Of a DNA stretch of 64,000 nucleotides, positions 1-10,118 are shown piece by piece. This DNA is from Abscondita cerata (taxonomy: Eukaryota; Arthropoda; Insecta; Coleoptera; Lampyridae): NCBI GenBank assembly GCA_030710515.1, contig JALBCR010000620.1, positions 112,414 to 176,413 on the forward strand, written 5' to 3'. Under the pieces are notes generated by a model. The model did not search any database. It was not told the DNA's origin and saw only the letters and a list, made by a program, of their open reading frames with translations. The translations under genes were made by a program, and so were the position numbers. The number at the start of each line of letters is the position of its first letter. The first letter of the stretch is position 1.

Positions 1-1357
1 TGAAACAGCGCTAGTACAGCAAGCATTATATCGTAAAATTGAGAGGAGTATTTCATGGTTTACTGAATCAAAAGCTTTTGAGTAATCTAGCAAAACCAAA
101 ACCGTGATAAAACTTTTATCTAAAACTGTAACAATGTCATCTGTTATATGTAAAAGTGCTGTTTTGCAGTTGTGGCGTAAACGAAATCCAGATAGGGTTG
201 TAGAGATAAGATGGTGCACTTTAAGAAATTTATTAAGTGCGTGTTTTAGAAAAACTTCAAGAATTTTAGATAAAACCGGAAGAATACTAATAGGGAGCAA
301 GTCATTAAATTGTTTGGGATTGCTTAATTTTGGTAAAGAAGTAACTAAAGCCTCTTTCCAGATTGATGGAAAAACTGAATGTTCAATACAATGATTTACT
401 AAATATAGGGAATTACGTAAGGGTAAGAACACAATAACATCTCCAAACTAAGACCATCAGAACCAGTGGGGACATTTTTTTATTTAGATAAACACTCTGT
501 CAACGGTGTCATCATCAACAATACAAAATATTTTTTCGTGGAAAAAAGTTTGCAGTTATTGCTGTAGGAATTGAGTATATTTAAATCATGTAGTGACGAT
601 GGAATTGAATTTATGAAATTTTATTAATAGCATCTCTATTTTTCAAATGGTCTGGAATAACAAAATTGTTTTTCAACACTCCCATCCGCTTAAGGCAAAG
701 CCAAATATTATTAGATTTGGTATGTTTATCGAACAAGAAATTTAAATGTGCCCGCTTTTCCGTTTGAATAATTGGCGCTGAAACATTTTGTAGATCCCGA
801 TAAGCATTATAATTGGTCTGGGTTTTGGAAAATTTCCATTTTTGCGAGTCTTATTACGAAGGGACATTAAATAAAGGATATTCTCAGTAAGCCAAGGCGA
901 AAAATTGCAAAAACATTTTACTCTACGTAAAGGGGCTTGATAATTAAAAAATTTTGTGAGATGAAGATTAAAATAGTTTAACGTATCATCTATATTCAAT
1001 ATATATCAAATATGTTAAATAATTGGGTTTAAAGAAAGTTGGTAATAAATGAATCTTTATTAAATTTTTAATGCTTCTAATGGTTTTGTAAATTTCAACA
1101 AACACCGACAATAAAATTGACGGTGTTAAGTTTAACACTTACCAAGATATGTTCAAAGTTATCCCGAACAATGAGTATTTTATAGTTGATATTAGTTTCA
1201 ATATACAATTCCAACTCCCCCCCCACACACACACGCACTCCTATCCTTTTTATAAGTTTATAGTTACTAATGAGAACGTTTTCGTTATTTATATTGGCAG
1301 ACAACCAAGTTTCCGAGAGCGCCAATATAGAAAAATTATTTTGTTGTTAGATATTAC
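1..1357 (-). mobile_element. jockey-like LINE fragment (endonuclease + start of reverse transcriptase)
   Basis: Read on the minus strand, the segment carries pieces of a non-LTR retrotransposon ORF2. Near 1290-1325 is the endonuclease motif LALSETWLS. Near 742-999 is the endonuclease-RT linker. From about 394 down to the window edge comes the reverse transcriptase, including FPSIWKEALVTSLPK and the catalytic block VLVLLDYSKAFDSVNHEILL at about 1-100. The frame changes several times and stops interrupt it, so it is a dead copy. It runs off the left edge, so the YxDD box and 3' end are not visible. At its 5' side it abuts the mariner terminus at 1361. Assignment to the jockey/CR1 side of the LINE tree is from motif resemblance only. 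Confidence 0.8.
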
Positions 1358-1865
1358 ATCGGTCAATAAGTCCCGGACCTAATTACCAGATGGCGCCACT
1401 AACAAAATATCCATGATTTTTTGGAAGTACCAACCTTTAAAAGATTACTGTCTTTATTAGTTTGTCTAAATTTTACATTTTTACAAACGGTTCGGTTACT
1501 TTGTAAACTTAAAAATATCCCTAAACAAACTCCCTAAAAACTAATATTCAAGCTCTTTCTTTAAATCACCCCCACCAAAACTTAAAACGCCCTTCTTCCA
1601 CATACAAATTTTTTTCTTTCTACTACTTCCCTCATCCATTCCTCTCCTTCCCCTTTTCTCCTAATATTACTTGTTTTTTTCTCTCTTCTGTTCTAATTTT
1701 TTCACACTCTTCCATCAAATGCTGCAAGTCATCCTATCCCTCCCCGCACATTCTGCACTTTCTTTCTCTATCCTCTAGCCAATACCTGTTTATCTTTTCT
1801 TCATTCCCACATTTAAATCTCGCTATCATCCTTTTCGTCTTTAAACTTTTGTTTCTTATTATATA

Positions 1866-2564
1866 CGAGGCGTGTTTTTAAAGTAAGTACCGTTTTCAAT
1901 TTTTGCCGTCGCAGAGCTACGGTCTCGGTTTAGCGCATGTGCGTCGTGTAGTTACATCTGTAGGGAAGCCACATACGCCATTACGGAATCTTCCATTTAA
2001 GTCTACATCTGTTTGCGTGATTGTAAAATGCCGCCGACTATTGAGAATCCTGCCGACTGCGAAGTGCGTGCTGTAATACGTTTTTTCAGCGCTAAAAGCT
2101 TTATATTAGCTGACATTCATCGCCAATTCAGTGATGTTTATGGTAAAAGCATTATGAGTGATGGAATGGTGCGGAAAGGGTTAGGGCATTTAAAGATGGC
2201 CGCACAAACATTCATGATGAAGAACGAAGTGGGCGACCTTCAGTCATTACCGATGACTTGATTCAAAAAGTGGAGTCTAAAGTGAAAGAGAGTAGACGAT
2301 TCACGATTTCGTCCTTATTTGAACAGTTTTGTGCTGTCTCAAGAAGTGTTCTTTATAAAATTGTGTCCGAACGTAAGCGGCGTCTTTCTTTGACAATGGA
2401 ATACAAAAGCTGGGTCCACGACACGATAAGTGGCTTAATATTAGTTGAAATTATGTAGAAAAGTAGAGTAAAGTATAGTCTTTCAAATAAAAAAAAATTG
2501 TAGAAAAATATTTATTTGTTATTTTCTTATTGCAAAACGGTACTTACTTTGAAAACACGCCTCG
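1866..2564 (+). mobile_element. internally deleted mariner nested in the LINE
   Basis: This 699-bp element is bounded by inverted repeats CGAGGCGTGTTTTTAAAGTA (1866) and the matching TTGAAAACACGCCTCG (to 2564). It has a clean TA target duplication at 1864-1865 and 2565-2566. It keeps the N- and C-terminal ends of a mariner transposase but has lost the catalytic centre, so it is non-autonomous. Its intact ends and TSD make it one of the younger insertions here. Confidence 0.88.
2028..2466 (+). pseudogene. mariner transposase remnant lacking the catalytic core
   Basis: The frame opens MPPTIENPADCEVRAVIRFF, the helix-turn-helix DNA-binding head of a mariner transposase. It continues through a frameshift near 2190 into SVITDDLIQKVE and a second HTH (RRFTISSLFEQFCAVSRSVL). 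After SERKRRLSL the sequence jumps straight to the C-terminal tail (RHDKWLNIS, stop, NYVEK, stop at 2464-2466). About 200 residues holding the D,D34D catalytic triad are missing. The ends-plus-deleted-middle arrangement is typical of non-autonomous mariners mobilised in trans. Confidence 0.8.
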
Positions 2565-2589
2565 TATTCCGGTATTCCGGTACTCTCTC

Positions 2590-3434
2590 GGTTATAATCT
2601 TTCCATATCCTTCATTATATCTTCCTTTCTTTATTTTTGTTCTTCTTTCTTAAATTTGCGTATCTTTATCCCTTCTCACTATGTCGTCTTCTATACTACC
2701 TACCGCTCTTCTTCTTTCTACTTCTTCTCTGGTATATCCTACTCTTTTAATATAATCTTCTTCCTTCTTGTCCTAATTTTATTCTCTGCTTCTTCACTTC
2801 TTTCCAACATTCCTTTAGTATTCTTTCCCAAATATATATGACGGTGTTTCCTTTTCTAGCCCCAACGTCCACCTCCAAAACTGTTCTTGTACTTTTCCAA
2901 TTTTTCCACTCCTTTCATCCCCATACCTTTGCTTCGTACATCATAACACTCATCACTAATTTCTAAAAAAGCCATTTTTTTCCATGTTAGCCCCAAACAC
3001 TTTCTCTCCTACTCCCCACACCTGCCCCACAACTTTGTTACCTTTTTTTACTAATTCCCTTATATGCCCCCCATCTTTATTATTATATTTTATAGTATAT
3101 CCTAGATATTTCCATTCGTTCACCCTGTCTATCACTTCTTCTCTCAATTTCCACTTTTTCTCTTCTCTTTTCCTTCTTCTTTGTTTTTGAAACACTATTA
3201 CTTTCGTTTTTTCAACATTTGCTTTCATTTCCTTTTCTTCTATATACTTTTTTAGTACTTCTATTGCTCCTCTTATTTCTTCTTCCCTAGTTGCCACCAC
3301 TACAAAATCGTCCACATATGCCAGAACCCATACTTTCTTCCTTCCTATTACCACTCCACGCCTTTGTTTACCTCTTCTATATTGGCTATGTATAGCGCAA
3401 ATAAGCTCGGGCTTACTGGACATCCCTGTTTAAG
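2590..3434 (-). pseudogene. broken reverse transcriptase of the R1-like LINE
   Basis: This is the RT domain from motif B (GLKQGCPVSPSLFALYI) through the catalytic YVDD box (VLAYVDDFVVVATREEE) to the thumb (VNEWKYLGYTIKYNNKDGG), with the connector continuing to about 2590 (KGMGMKGVEKLEK). A one-base frameshift near 3355 separates motif B from the YVDD block, and an in-frame stop follows at 2956. The catalytic aspartates remain, but nothing upstream of motif B is present. Role in an intact element: target-primed reverse transcription of its own RNA. It is now non-functional. Confidence 0.75.
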
Positions 3435-3521
3435 TCCCTGTCAAAATTTCATGACGTTTGGTTTATTATTTATCAAGTTACAGTGGTTTAAGTGACGCTA
3501 CTTTTGTGATTCTTAAAAAAG

Positions 3522-4528
3522 ATGGATTCAAAGCAATTTTGTGTGTTGATATATCATTGCTTTTTGATGGGAAAAACACCGTTCAAGCCCAAGCTTGGCT
3601 TGAAGAATATTATCCGGACTCTGCTCCATCGAAAACGACCATCAAACGATGGTTTGCTGATTTCAAACGTGGTCGTACGGACACCTATAATTCTGAACGC
3701 CCTGGTCGGTCAAATAAAGCAGTTATTCCGGAAAACATTGAAAAAACCCTGAAAATCATCATGGGAAATCGCAAAGTAAAGTTGCAAGACATAGCTGACA
3801 ATCTGAAGTTACCAAAAGGTAGTGTTTACACCATCATACACGAACATTTGGGTATGAAAAAGCTGTTTTCCAAATGAGTGCCGCGTTTGCTCACACTAGT
3901 GCAAAAACAAACAGCTGTTTGAAGATGTTCACGCGAAGTTTTTGCGTCGGTACATCACAATGGATGAAACATGGATTCACCACTTTACTCTGGAATCAAA
4001 TCGGCTGAGTAGTGTGCAGACGGAGAAAGCCGTCCAAAGCGTCCAAAGACTCAAACATCGGCTGGGAAGGCCTCTGTATTTTAGGATGCAAATGGAATTT
4101 CATTTATTGACTACTTGGAACATGGAAAAACAATCAACAGCGACTATTGTATCGGTTTGTTGAATCGTTTGAAAACCGAAATTGCCCAGAAAACGCCTCA
4201 TTTGAAGAACAAAAAGGTGCTCTTTCACCAAGATAATGCACCGTGTCACAAGTCAATAAAAACAGCCGCAAAAATGGTCGAATTGAGTTTCGAATTGCTA
4301 CCTCACCCACCGTATTCTCCAGATCTGGACCGCAGCGACTACTGGCTCTTCGCAGAACTCAAAAAAATGCTCCGTGGAAAGAGATTTGGCTCAGATGAGG
4401 AAGTGATTGCCGAAACTAAAGCATATTTTGAAGGTCTCGATAAATAGTTCTACACCGGTGGTATCGAAAAACTACAGAAACGTTGAAATGATTGTATCTC
4501 TCTAAAAGGAGATTATATTGATGAATAA
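3522..4528 (+). pseudogene. mariner transposase, irritans type, frameshifted
   Basis: The product begins MDSKQFCVLIYHCFLMGK at 3522 and runs through frame changes near 3570, 3880 and 4110 with several stops. Recognisable blocks are the HTH (TIKRWFADFKRG), the first catalytic Asp (TMDETWIHH, about 3958), the second (LFHQDNAPCHK, about 4210) and the YSPDLDRSDYW block with the third Asp (about 4315), so all three catalytic aspartates persist. The C-terminus reads through two stops to GDYIDE before a stop at 4526-4528. Family length is about 345 residues, which this span matches. In life it would cut and paste the element at TA sites. It is dead by frameshift. Confidence 0.88.
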
Positions 4529-4654
4529 AAATGAATTTTGGCAAAAAAATTTTGTTTTCTTACCTAGACCCGGGACTTATTGACTGATGAGTTATCTCTT
4601 CACACATTCAAACTAGAACATAAGAAACGGCAATTGAGCAGACCTTCTAAATTG

Positions 4655-4740
4655 GCTCGAGAAAATCTCTCGCCGTGAGTGGAATCGAAACGGCGCGCCG
4701 GCGGCGATTTATTAAACCCACTAGGCTATGCTCTTACTTA
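4655..4740 (-). repeat. tRNA-derived SINE head
   Basis: On the minus strand the segment begins GAGCATAGCCTAGTGGGT, containing a good RNA polymerase III box A (TAGCCTAGTGG). About 35 nt later comes GTTTCGATTCC, a good box B. The cloverleaf is not complete and there is no CCA-ready acceptor stem, so it is read as a SINE promoter head rather than a working tRNA gene. A body may extend toward 4590, where the mariner end lies. Confidence 0.55.
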
Positions 4741-5039
4741 CGCTGTTTAACTACCTACTGATTTCTGAAGAACCATAGGAAACTACTATAACATATAATA
4801 TGTTTGCAATTCTTTACAAGAAATAATATACAAGCTTTAAGAAGATATATCTGTTCAAAACATCATCGTTTTAAAACTAGGAAATCAGACTACAAAGTTT
4901 TTGTAGTTTGGCCTATTGTGTTTTTAAAATCATATGATTTGCAATAATTTCTTGCAAGTGTTACTACATTTTTTTATGTCAATTATTTTGCCGTAATAAA
5001 TGAACCTCGATCTTTTTACAAGATCACACGTTACCACAA

Positions 5040-6060
5040 TCTTTGCTTTCACCTTTACACCAGCACTTATTATCACTCTCTTGGTTTTCGCATTTAAATC
5101 GTATAATCACTGTTTTTTTTTAAGTTCAAACTACCTTTAAGTATCTTGGTATACCTTCTACTTTTATCGCTTCCTACTTCTCATTCTATTTTCCTTCTCT
5201 TATGCTTGCAAGTTTTTTTCTGTATTCTTGTCCCGGCTTGTTAATTCATCCGCCCTCCCTTTGCCTTTCTACATCATTCCTTGAAACCTGACTCTTTCAT
5301 AACACAATGCACTTGTCCAATTCTTATTTTGTGTTTTTGAAATTCTACAAAATTACTTAATCTTGCTTCTAAGTTATTTCTTCCTCAGGCCTCATCGATC
5401 TCCCCTGCAGGTATTCTTATTTCCTCTAATTTCAGTTTCTCTTCTACTAATCCAACATCTGTGTATCTACCCAATGTTTGTCTTCAATATTCTTCCTCCA
5501 ACTTCTCATGTACCTCCATTCCCATGTTTTCGGTTTATAAAATCACACTACTTATCAAATAATGATTTCTTTTTAATTCCTTTACTAAACCTTCATTTCC
5601 CTATCTTGATCAAATTTCTCTTTTGACTAATTCTTTTTTGTGCTATTCGTTCTTGTTATAGGAGTTTATATTCTAGGTAATTCCATTCAGCCAGATTTCT
5701 TGTTTTCCAAGTATTTTCTTTTAAAGTTTTTTTGTCATCTTAACTACTCCCCTTATTTTTCCTCTTTAGCTATTAGTACCAGGTCGATTGTATACACTAG
5801 CACCTATACTTTTACTGTTCCTATCACTATTCCCACATTCGACGTTCGGACTTAACGAACAACCGTGTCTCACTTCCTGGTCTCTCGTTTCGTCCTATAC
5901 GTCGTAATTTTACTCTTCTTCCTCTTAATACCAAACATAACTTTCTCTATTTACGTTATCTGCTGCTTTTATGTCTAAAAATTGTGAATATGCTTGAGCT
6001 ATTCTTTTTCACGTCCTTGTTTAGTATATGTGTTAGAATGAAAATATCTCCCACTTCACC
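5040..6060 (-). pseudogene. strongly decayed R1-like LINE reverse transcriptase
   Basis: The plus strand is C/T rich in the same way as 2590-3430. On the minus strand near 5770-5830 the translation GIVIGTVKV, stop, VLVYTIDLVLIAKE aligns by eye with GVVIGRKKVWVLAYVDDFVVVA of the neighbouring LINE, so this is a second, much older copy of the same family. The catalytic YVDD has become YTID. No open frame of useful length remains. Confidence 0.55.
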
Positions 6061-6089
6061 AATAAAATAAAATAAATAAAATAACCAGA

Positions 6090-6345
6090 ACAAGTTACAT
6101 ACCATACATAATTGTATTACATCACACTTCATTTAAATTTCTTTAGATGTAAATTGATCTCTCTCATTTGTCTCTCTTCTCTTTTCTTTTCTTCCTCCTT
6201 TCACTTTCGGATTATTTTTTCATATTCTTATCTTATCCTTAAACGCGCATTCTACAGTTTCTCCGTTGTTTTGTCCTCTCATCCTCCCTCCAGTATTTGT
6301 TATTCTCCCCGTTCCTGCAATTAAATCTTGTCACCATTCTCTTGT
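6090..6345 (-). repeat. 3' part of an R1-like LINE
   Basis: This polypyrimidine stretch resembles, base for base in places, the CCHC-encoding 3' portion of the LINE at 1640-1860. It is read as a separate or displaced 3' fragment of the same family as 5040-6060. There is no open frame. Confidence 0.45.
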
Positions 6346-8417
6346 CGTTAATTTTATTATTTATAACTTTTGTTTAATCAATTTTTTGATTTTATAATAT
6401 ACCAAGAGATGGTGATCACGTGTCATTCTTATATCATATTTAATTGTATAAAAAAGTTGATATTAAGAAAGTTGTAAATTAGTTTATCTAAAACTTTTAT
6501 TTAAATATGCACAAACAATACCTCTTTAAAGCAACGAACAAAACACCAATACTTTTTGTTGTGTTTTTTCTATACGTCGTCACTTAAAATTTAAGTTCAT
6601 TCAAATCATAATTATTGTAATCCTTCATGAGACGTTTTGCGTTATCGCTTAATACCGGTTTTAAGATAAGTTTGTTTGAAAGGTGTAATTCAAAAATTTA
6701 CTAATTCTAAATATTATACTAAAGTAACGGGCAACATATTTATTTACATTCGAGTGTAATTAACTGCCTAGATGGTCGTTTGAAAAGTCTTCGAGAACTT
6801 TTTTTTTCAGAACCTATTTTATTGTCAATGTAAAAATCCAAATGAGGTGTTTCGGTGCATTCTGCATGGAAAAGGTTCGGTTTTCAGAAAGGTAGTATTG
6901 GTAGTAGGTACTATATAGAAAAACGGTGATAAAGTAAAGTTCACCTTTTTTATACACGAAATTGTTTGTTATTAATATTTGCCTTTTTTTATAATTTCCT
7001 AAAATCTGATTTGGGTTTTTCCACGATCACAACCTGAAGCCACATAAGAAATAATGTAATTTTTTCGCACCACCACACGTGATATTTACGTAACCGCAGC
7101 GTGTCTACTTTAAGAAATAAATGTTTGAATAAATTAATGCTTTTCCCGACTACTTCTTTTTGTCAAAAAGTATGGATTTCAACATTATTTACGTTTCCCT
7201 CTAATTACCGAGAAAAAATTTCTTTTCTGATAACAATTGTGATTTGAACTCAACATTTGCAACTTTAAAACGTAATGAAAAAAAAGACGAAAACGGTTAT
7301 TGAGTTGTTGGTTTCTTAAAAGAGGGTCATTTAATATGTCACTGTGTGTACATACAAGTAAGGGTATAGTAACTGCAATATGTAGATCAACAAAGAACTA
7401 CATAAGTAAATTTAACCTTCTTCAAAAGCAGGCAGAACAAAATCAGTGTCAACGATACAGGATGACAAGCATTCTTCAGATTATTTCCCGCTGTTATGAG
7501 TTTTGTCGCCAATTTAATTTATTTATGTGCTTTGACATTTTCTTTGCCGGAATTCCAAAATTGCTGGTTTCCCAATTATTGATTCGAAAAATCCATTCTA
7601 CCTTTTGTTAATAAGTTGCCTGCAATTTTTCTAGTTCCACTGTACCTGTCAACATTTTGGTTCTTATTGCTTCCTGTTATTCGAGAACTAGTCTCAACTC
7701 ATTTCTTTTTTATTTTAAAGATTACAAAGAAATGGTCATATTCTAGATTAAATATATCATCAAACCGACCGCTCTCATTCACGGTCCAACTTCGCAGTTT
7801 GACTCATTTTGATGCAACGAAATTGGATTGAATTTGATGAAATTTGATTGATTATGCAGAGCCTACCAAGTTGAATCAAATTGATTTACAGTTACAAATT
7901 GTAAAGTGCAACAGAACGATGCTGTAGAATCATGGGTGAAATTAAATCGTGCGTGCCTTCTCCAACTGAAGTGTACATACAACTTCGTTACGTCGGAAAG
8001 GGGTGGGTTTCTTACTTTTTTTACTGAGGCATCCAGTACGTCTAATTATATTCAATGGGTGGAATTGTTACACCAGAATTAAAAAGATTTTTGGGTTTTA
8101 GAAACTGTTATAAAAAAATTATGAATTGATAGTTGTATACTTCGTTTTCACCAACTTTTACTAGTACGTACTATATTTTCTACTATAGTTTCGATGCGAT
8201 TTAGAGTTGTATGATACGAATTTAATTTTTTCATCAGATGACACGTTTCGTAGTAGTAACCTGCTCATCATTTTAAAGGTTACACGGGCGTTTAACTTTA
8301 AAAGGTAATAGTAGATTGAAGGTTTTAATTAAAAGAAAATGAATAAATTAATCAATTTTCGTCTTCATATCAGATTAAAACCATTTATGAAAAAAAACAT
8401 TAGATCGTTTTAAGTTC
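6346..8417. other. gene-free AT-rich stretch downstream of the Kir gene
   Basis: No convincing coding block, terminal inverted repeat or RNA gene was found on either strand. The short open frames at 7300-7831 have no recognisable motif. A run of GATT/GAATTT-like words near 7820-7880 is low complexity. Confidence 0.5.
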
Positions 8418-8423
8418 TTTAAT
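8418..8423 (-). promoter_or_regulatory. possible poly(A) signal of the Kir gene
   Basis: The minus strand has ATTAAA here, about 40 nt past the stop codon at 8463. It is the first variant of the AAUAAA signal downstream of the channel gene. Confidence 0.35.
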
Positions 8424-8462
8424 AAAACTTTAGTAACTTAAGATATCTACAACTACAATGTT

Positions 8463-9948
8463 CTAAACACAACTTTCTGTAATTCGTGAAGAACTCGCAT
8501 TTTCAGATAAATTCAAATAACTTTCCATACTTGAAATTAAATCTTCTACGTTAAATATACCTGAACTGCAAGGCATATCTTGTTTAGTAGCTTTACTCTC
8601 TATTTCTTTTAAATCTCTATCAGACTTAGAACTTTTCAGTTCTGTTTTACTTATAGTTAACTCGTCGCTTATTAAATTTTCCGTAGAATTCAATTCTCTG
8701 ATAGTGCTCAATTTTCTTATATTCACAATGCCTACATTATCGTTATGCATTTCAGCAAAAGTAATCTCGTCACATACACTTCCAAAACCAGATGAAGTCC
8801 GATCTTCATATACGTGGCGAGATAAAGCAGGAGATTTCACAAGATATGGTGAAGAAGTGTTGGATAATAATTCATCGGATAATTCTCTCAATGTTCTAGC
8901 GCTACACAATGGAGTAGCAACTTCTTCAGTACTACTAAAGTTTGCCTGTTCGATGTAGTAACCATCACGTACATTATTGTACTTTATGCATGGTTTGAAA
9001 CGATGTCCCCAACAAATTTCTTTAGATAGATATGATGCTTTAGTCATTGATGGCTGAGCTGTTGTTACAGAAGCGCCGTGCATAGTAACCAACAACTCAA
9101 ATCTGAAATCAATGTAAACATATAGAAATTGTTTTATAAATGTTTATTCATTACCTTTTCAGGATTAAATCCTTTGCGGATAAATCCCAAAAAGGACTCT
9201 TTGGAGTAATCCTATGTACAATTTCTAAAGGCCATATCAAAAATCCGTTTGGTTCTAATTGCAATGATTGTAGGTATGGTTCTTCGTTTTTTCGTCGTAC
9301 TAAATACAAACTTATTTTTGTACCTACTTGATGCTGGTTATTCTTATCGCGTACTCGAAAAATTAAACAAAGATGCCCGTCTCTTAAACACACCTGTTAA
9401 AGCATTACGAATTAATTGTTTTGGTTTAGGTAACGTAAGTACTTACTACGCATATTTTACTAAATAATGCCGTTGTGGATGGATTGTAAGGTCGTACCAT
9501 TTTTGTATACACAATACTAGTCATAACACCGCAAAGAGATATTCCCATTATCATTTGCAAAGAGATCAAAAAAGTTCCTTCGGGACAGTTTGATGTAATA
9601 TAACGTGTTCCATATCCGATGGTATGTTGCGTTTCCAAACTCAACAGGAAGTATCCTGCAAATCCTTGAACACCAACTAAACATGGCAAATCTGAAGGGT
9701 GGTCCTTTGATAAGTCATCGTTGTCGTGTGCAATCAGCATGTAAGAAATAGCAAATATGAACCACGTTATTAAGTACGAAGATGCAAAGCATACTAAAGT
9801 CCAAATCCATCTGCTGTTAACCAAAGTGTTCCCGATATCTCTTATGTAAGCTGACCATAAGTTTGGTATTTTACGAATTACATTTGACTTTCCAGATTTG
9901 TTAATCACACGTTGAAAAGGATTTTGAGGTCTTTTTCCATTAGTTTTC
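8463..9948 (-). CDS. Irk: inward-rectifier potassium channel (Irk/Kir family), exons 2-4
   Basis: This is a plasma-membrane K+ channel subunit. Exons are 9447-9948, 9155-9393 and 8463-9102 (stop TAG 8463-8465), with introns of 53 and 52 bp and GT/AG borders in phases 0 and 2. Joined to exon 1 (24083-24240) the protein is 512 residues. Residues 102-125 form M1. The selectivity filter is TIGYG at 162-166. C142 and C174 sit 32 residues apart, like the conserved extracellular disulfide pair of Kir2 channels. M2 is about 179-203 and ends KMVRP, near the usual PIP2 contact. The cytoplasmic domain has CLRDGHLCLIFRV, FLIWPLEIVH and EICWGHRF, and the Ser-rich tail after about residue 390 is variable in the family. 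The position equivalent to the rectification residue (D172 of Kir2.1) is Cys192. The frame is fully open, unlike the surrounding elements. The paralog (Irk1, 2 or 3) is not resolved. Confidence 0.93.
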
Positions 9949-10118
9949 CTGAAAAAAAATTAAACAAGTATTAATTTTTATCTTGTGTTTTATGTGTTGG
10001 GTCGCGTAGAATTTTAAATTTGAATAAAAGTATGCATTAGAAAGACACTGATTTGCAACAAAACTGAATATTTTCTCAGTATTACCGAAAGTAGATAAAC
10101 TGATTTAGTTCGGTTATA

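Larger units (their letters stand above)
1530..3434 (-). mobile_element. R1-like LINE fragment inserted in the mariner
   Basis: On the minus strand this pyrimidine-rich stretch encodes the end of a reverse transcriptase (GLKQGCPVSPSLFALYI near 3434-3380, then AYVDDFVVVA near 3325) followed by the thumb/connector. After an interruption by the element at 1866-2564 comes a C-terminal CCHC-like region (CRMCGEG, HLMEECEK) at about 1640-1860. This order (RT, then terminal zinc knuckle) fits R1/LOA-type LINEs. The copy is 5'-truncated at about 3434. The exact 3' edge near 1530 and any target duplication could not be fixed. Confidence 0.75.
1361..4586 (+). mobile_element. mariner transposon, irritans type, split by a LINE insertion
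   Basis: The ends are imperfect inverted repeats: GGTCAATAAGTCCCGGACCT at 1361 and, on the minus strand from 4586, CAGTCAATAAGTCCCGGGTC. The ATAAGTCCC core is characteristic of irritans-subfamily mariners such as Himar1. Removing the roughly 1.9-kb LINE at about 1530-3434 leaves about 1.3 kb, the normal mariner length, which supports the pairing of two ends 3.2 kb apart. The transposase relic at 3522-4528 lies in the expected position. Flanking TA duplications are not obvious, so the copy is old or its edges have drifted. Confidence 0.8.

Noticed and set aside
1211..1235. C-run followed by CA repeats
   Set aside because: Low-complexity tract inside the LINE fragment; not informative.
4655..4740. 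Possible tRNA gene
   Set aside because: Pol III boxes are present but the acceptor and anticodon stems do not close; read as a SINE head instead.
7300..7831. Two consecutive open frames downstream of the Kir gene
   Set aside because: No motif, no splice or LINE context, poor codon structure.
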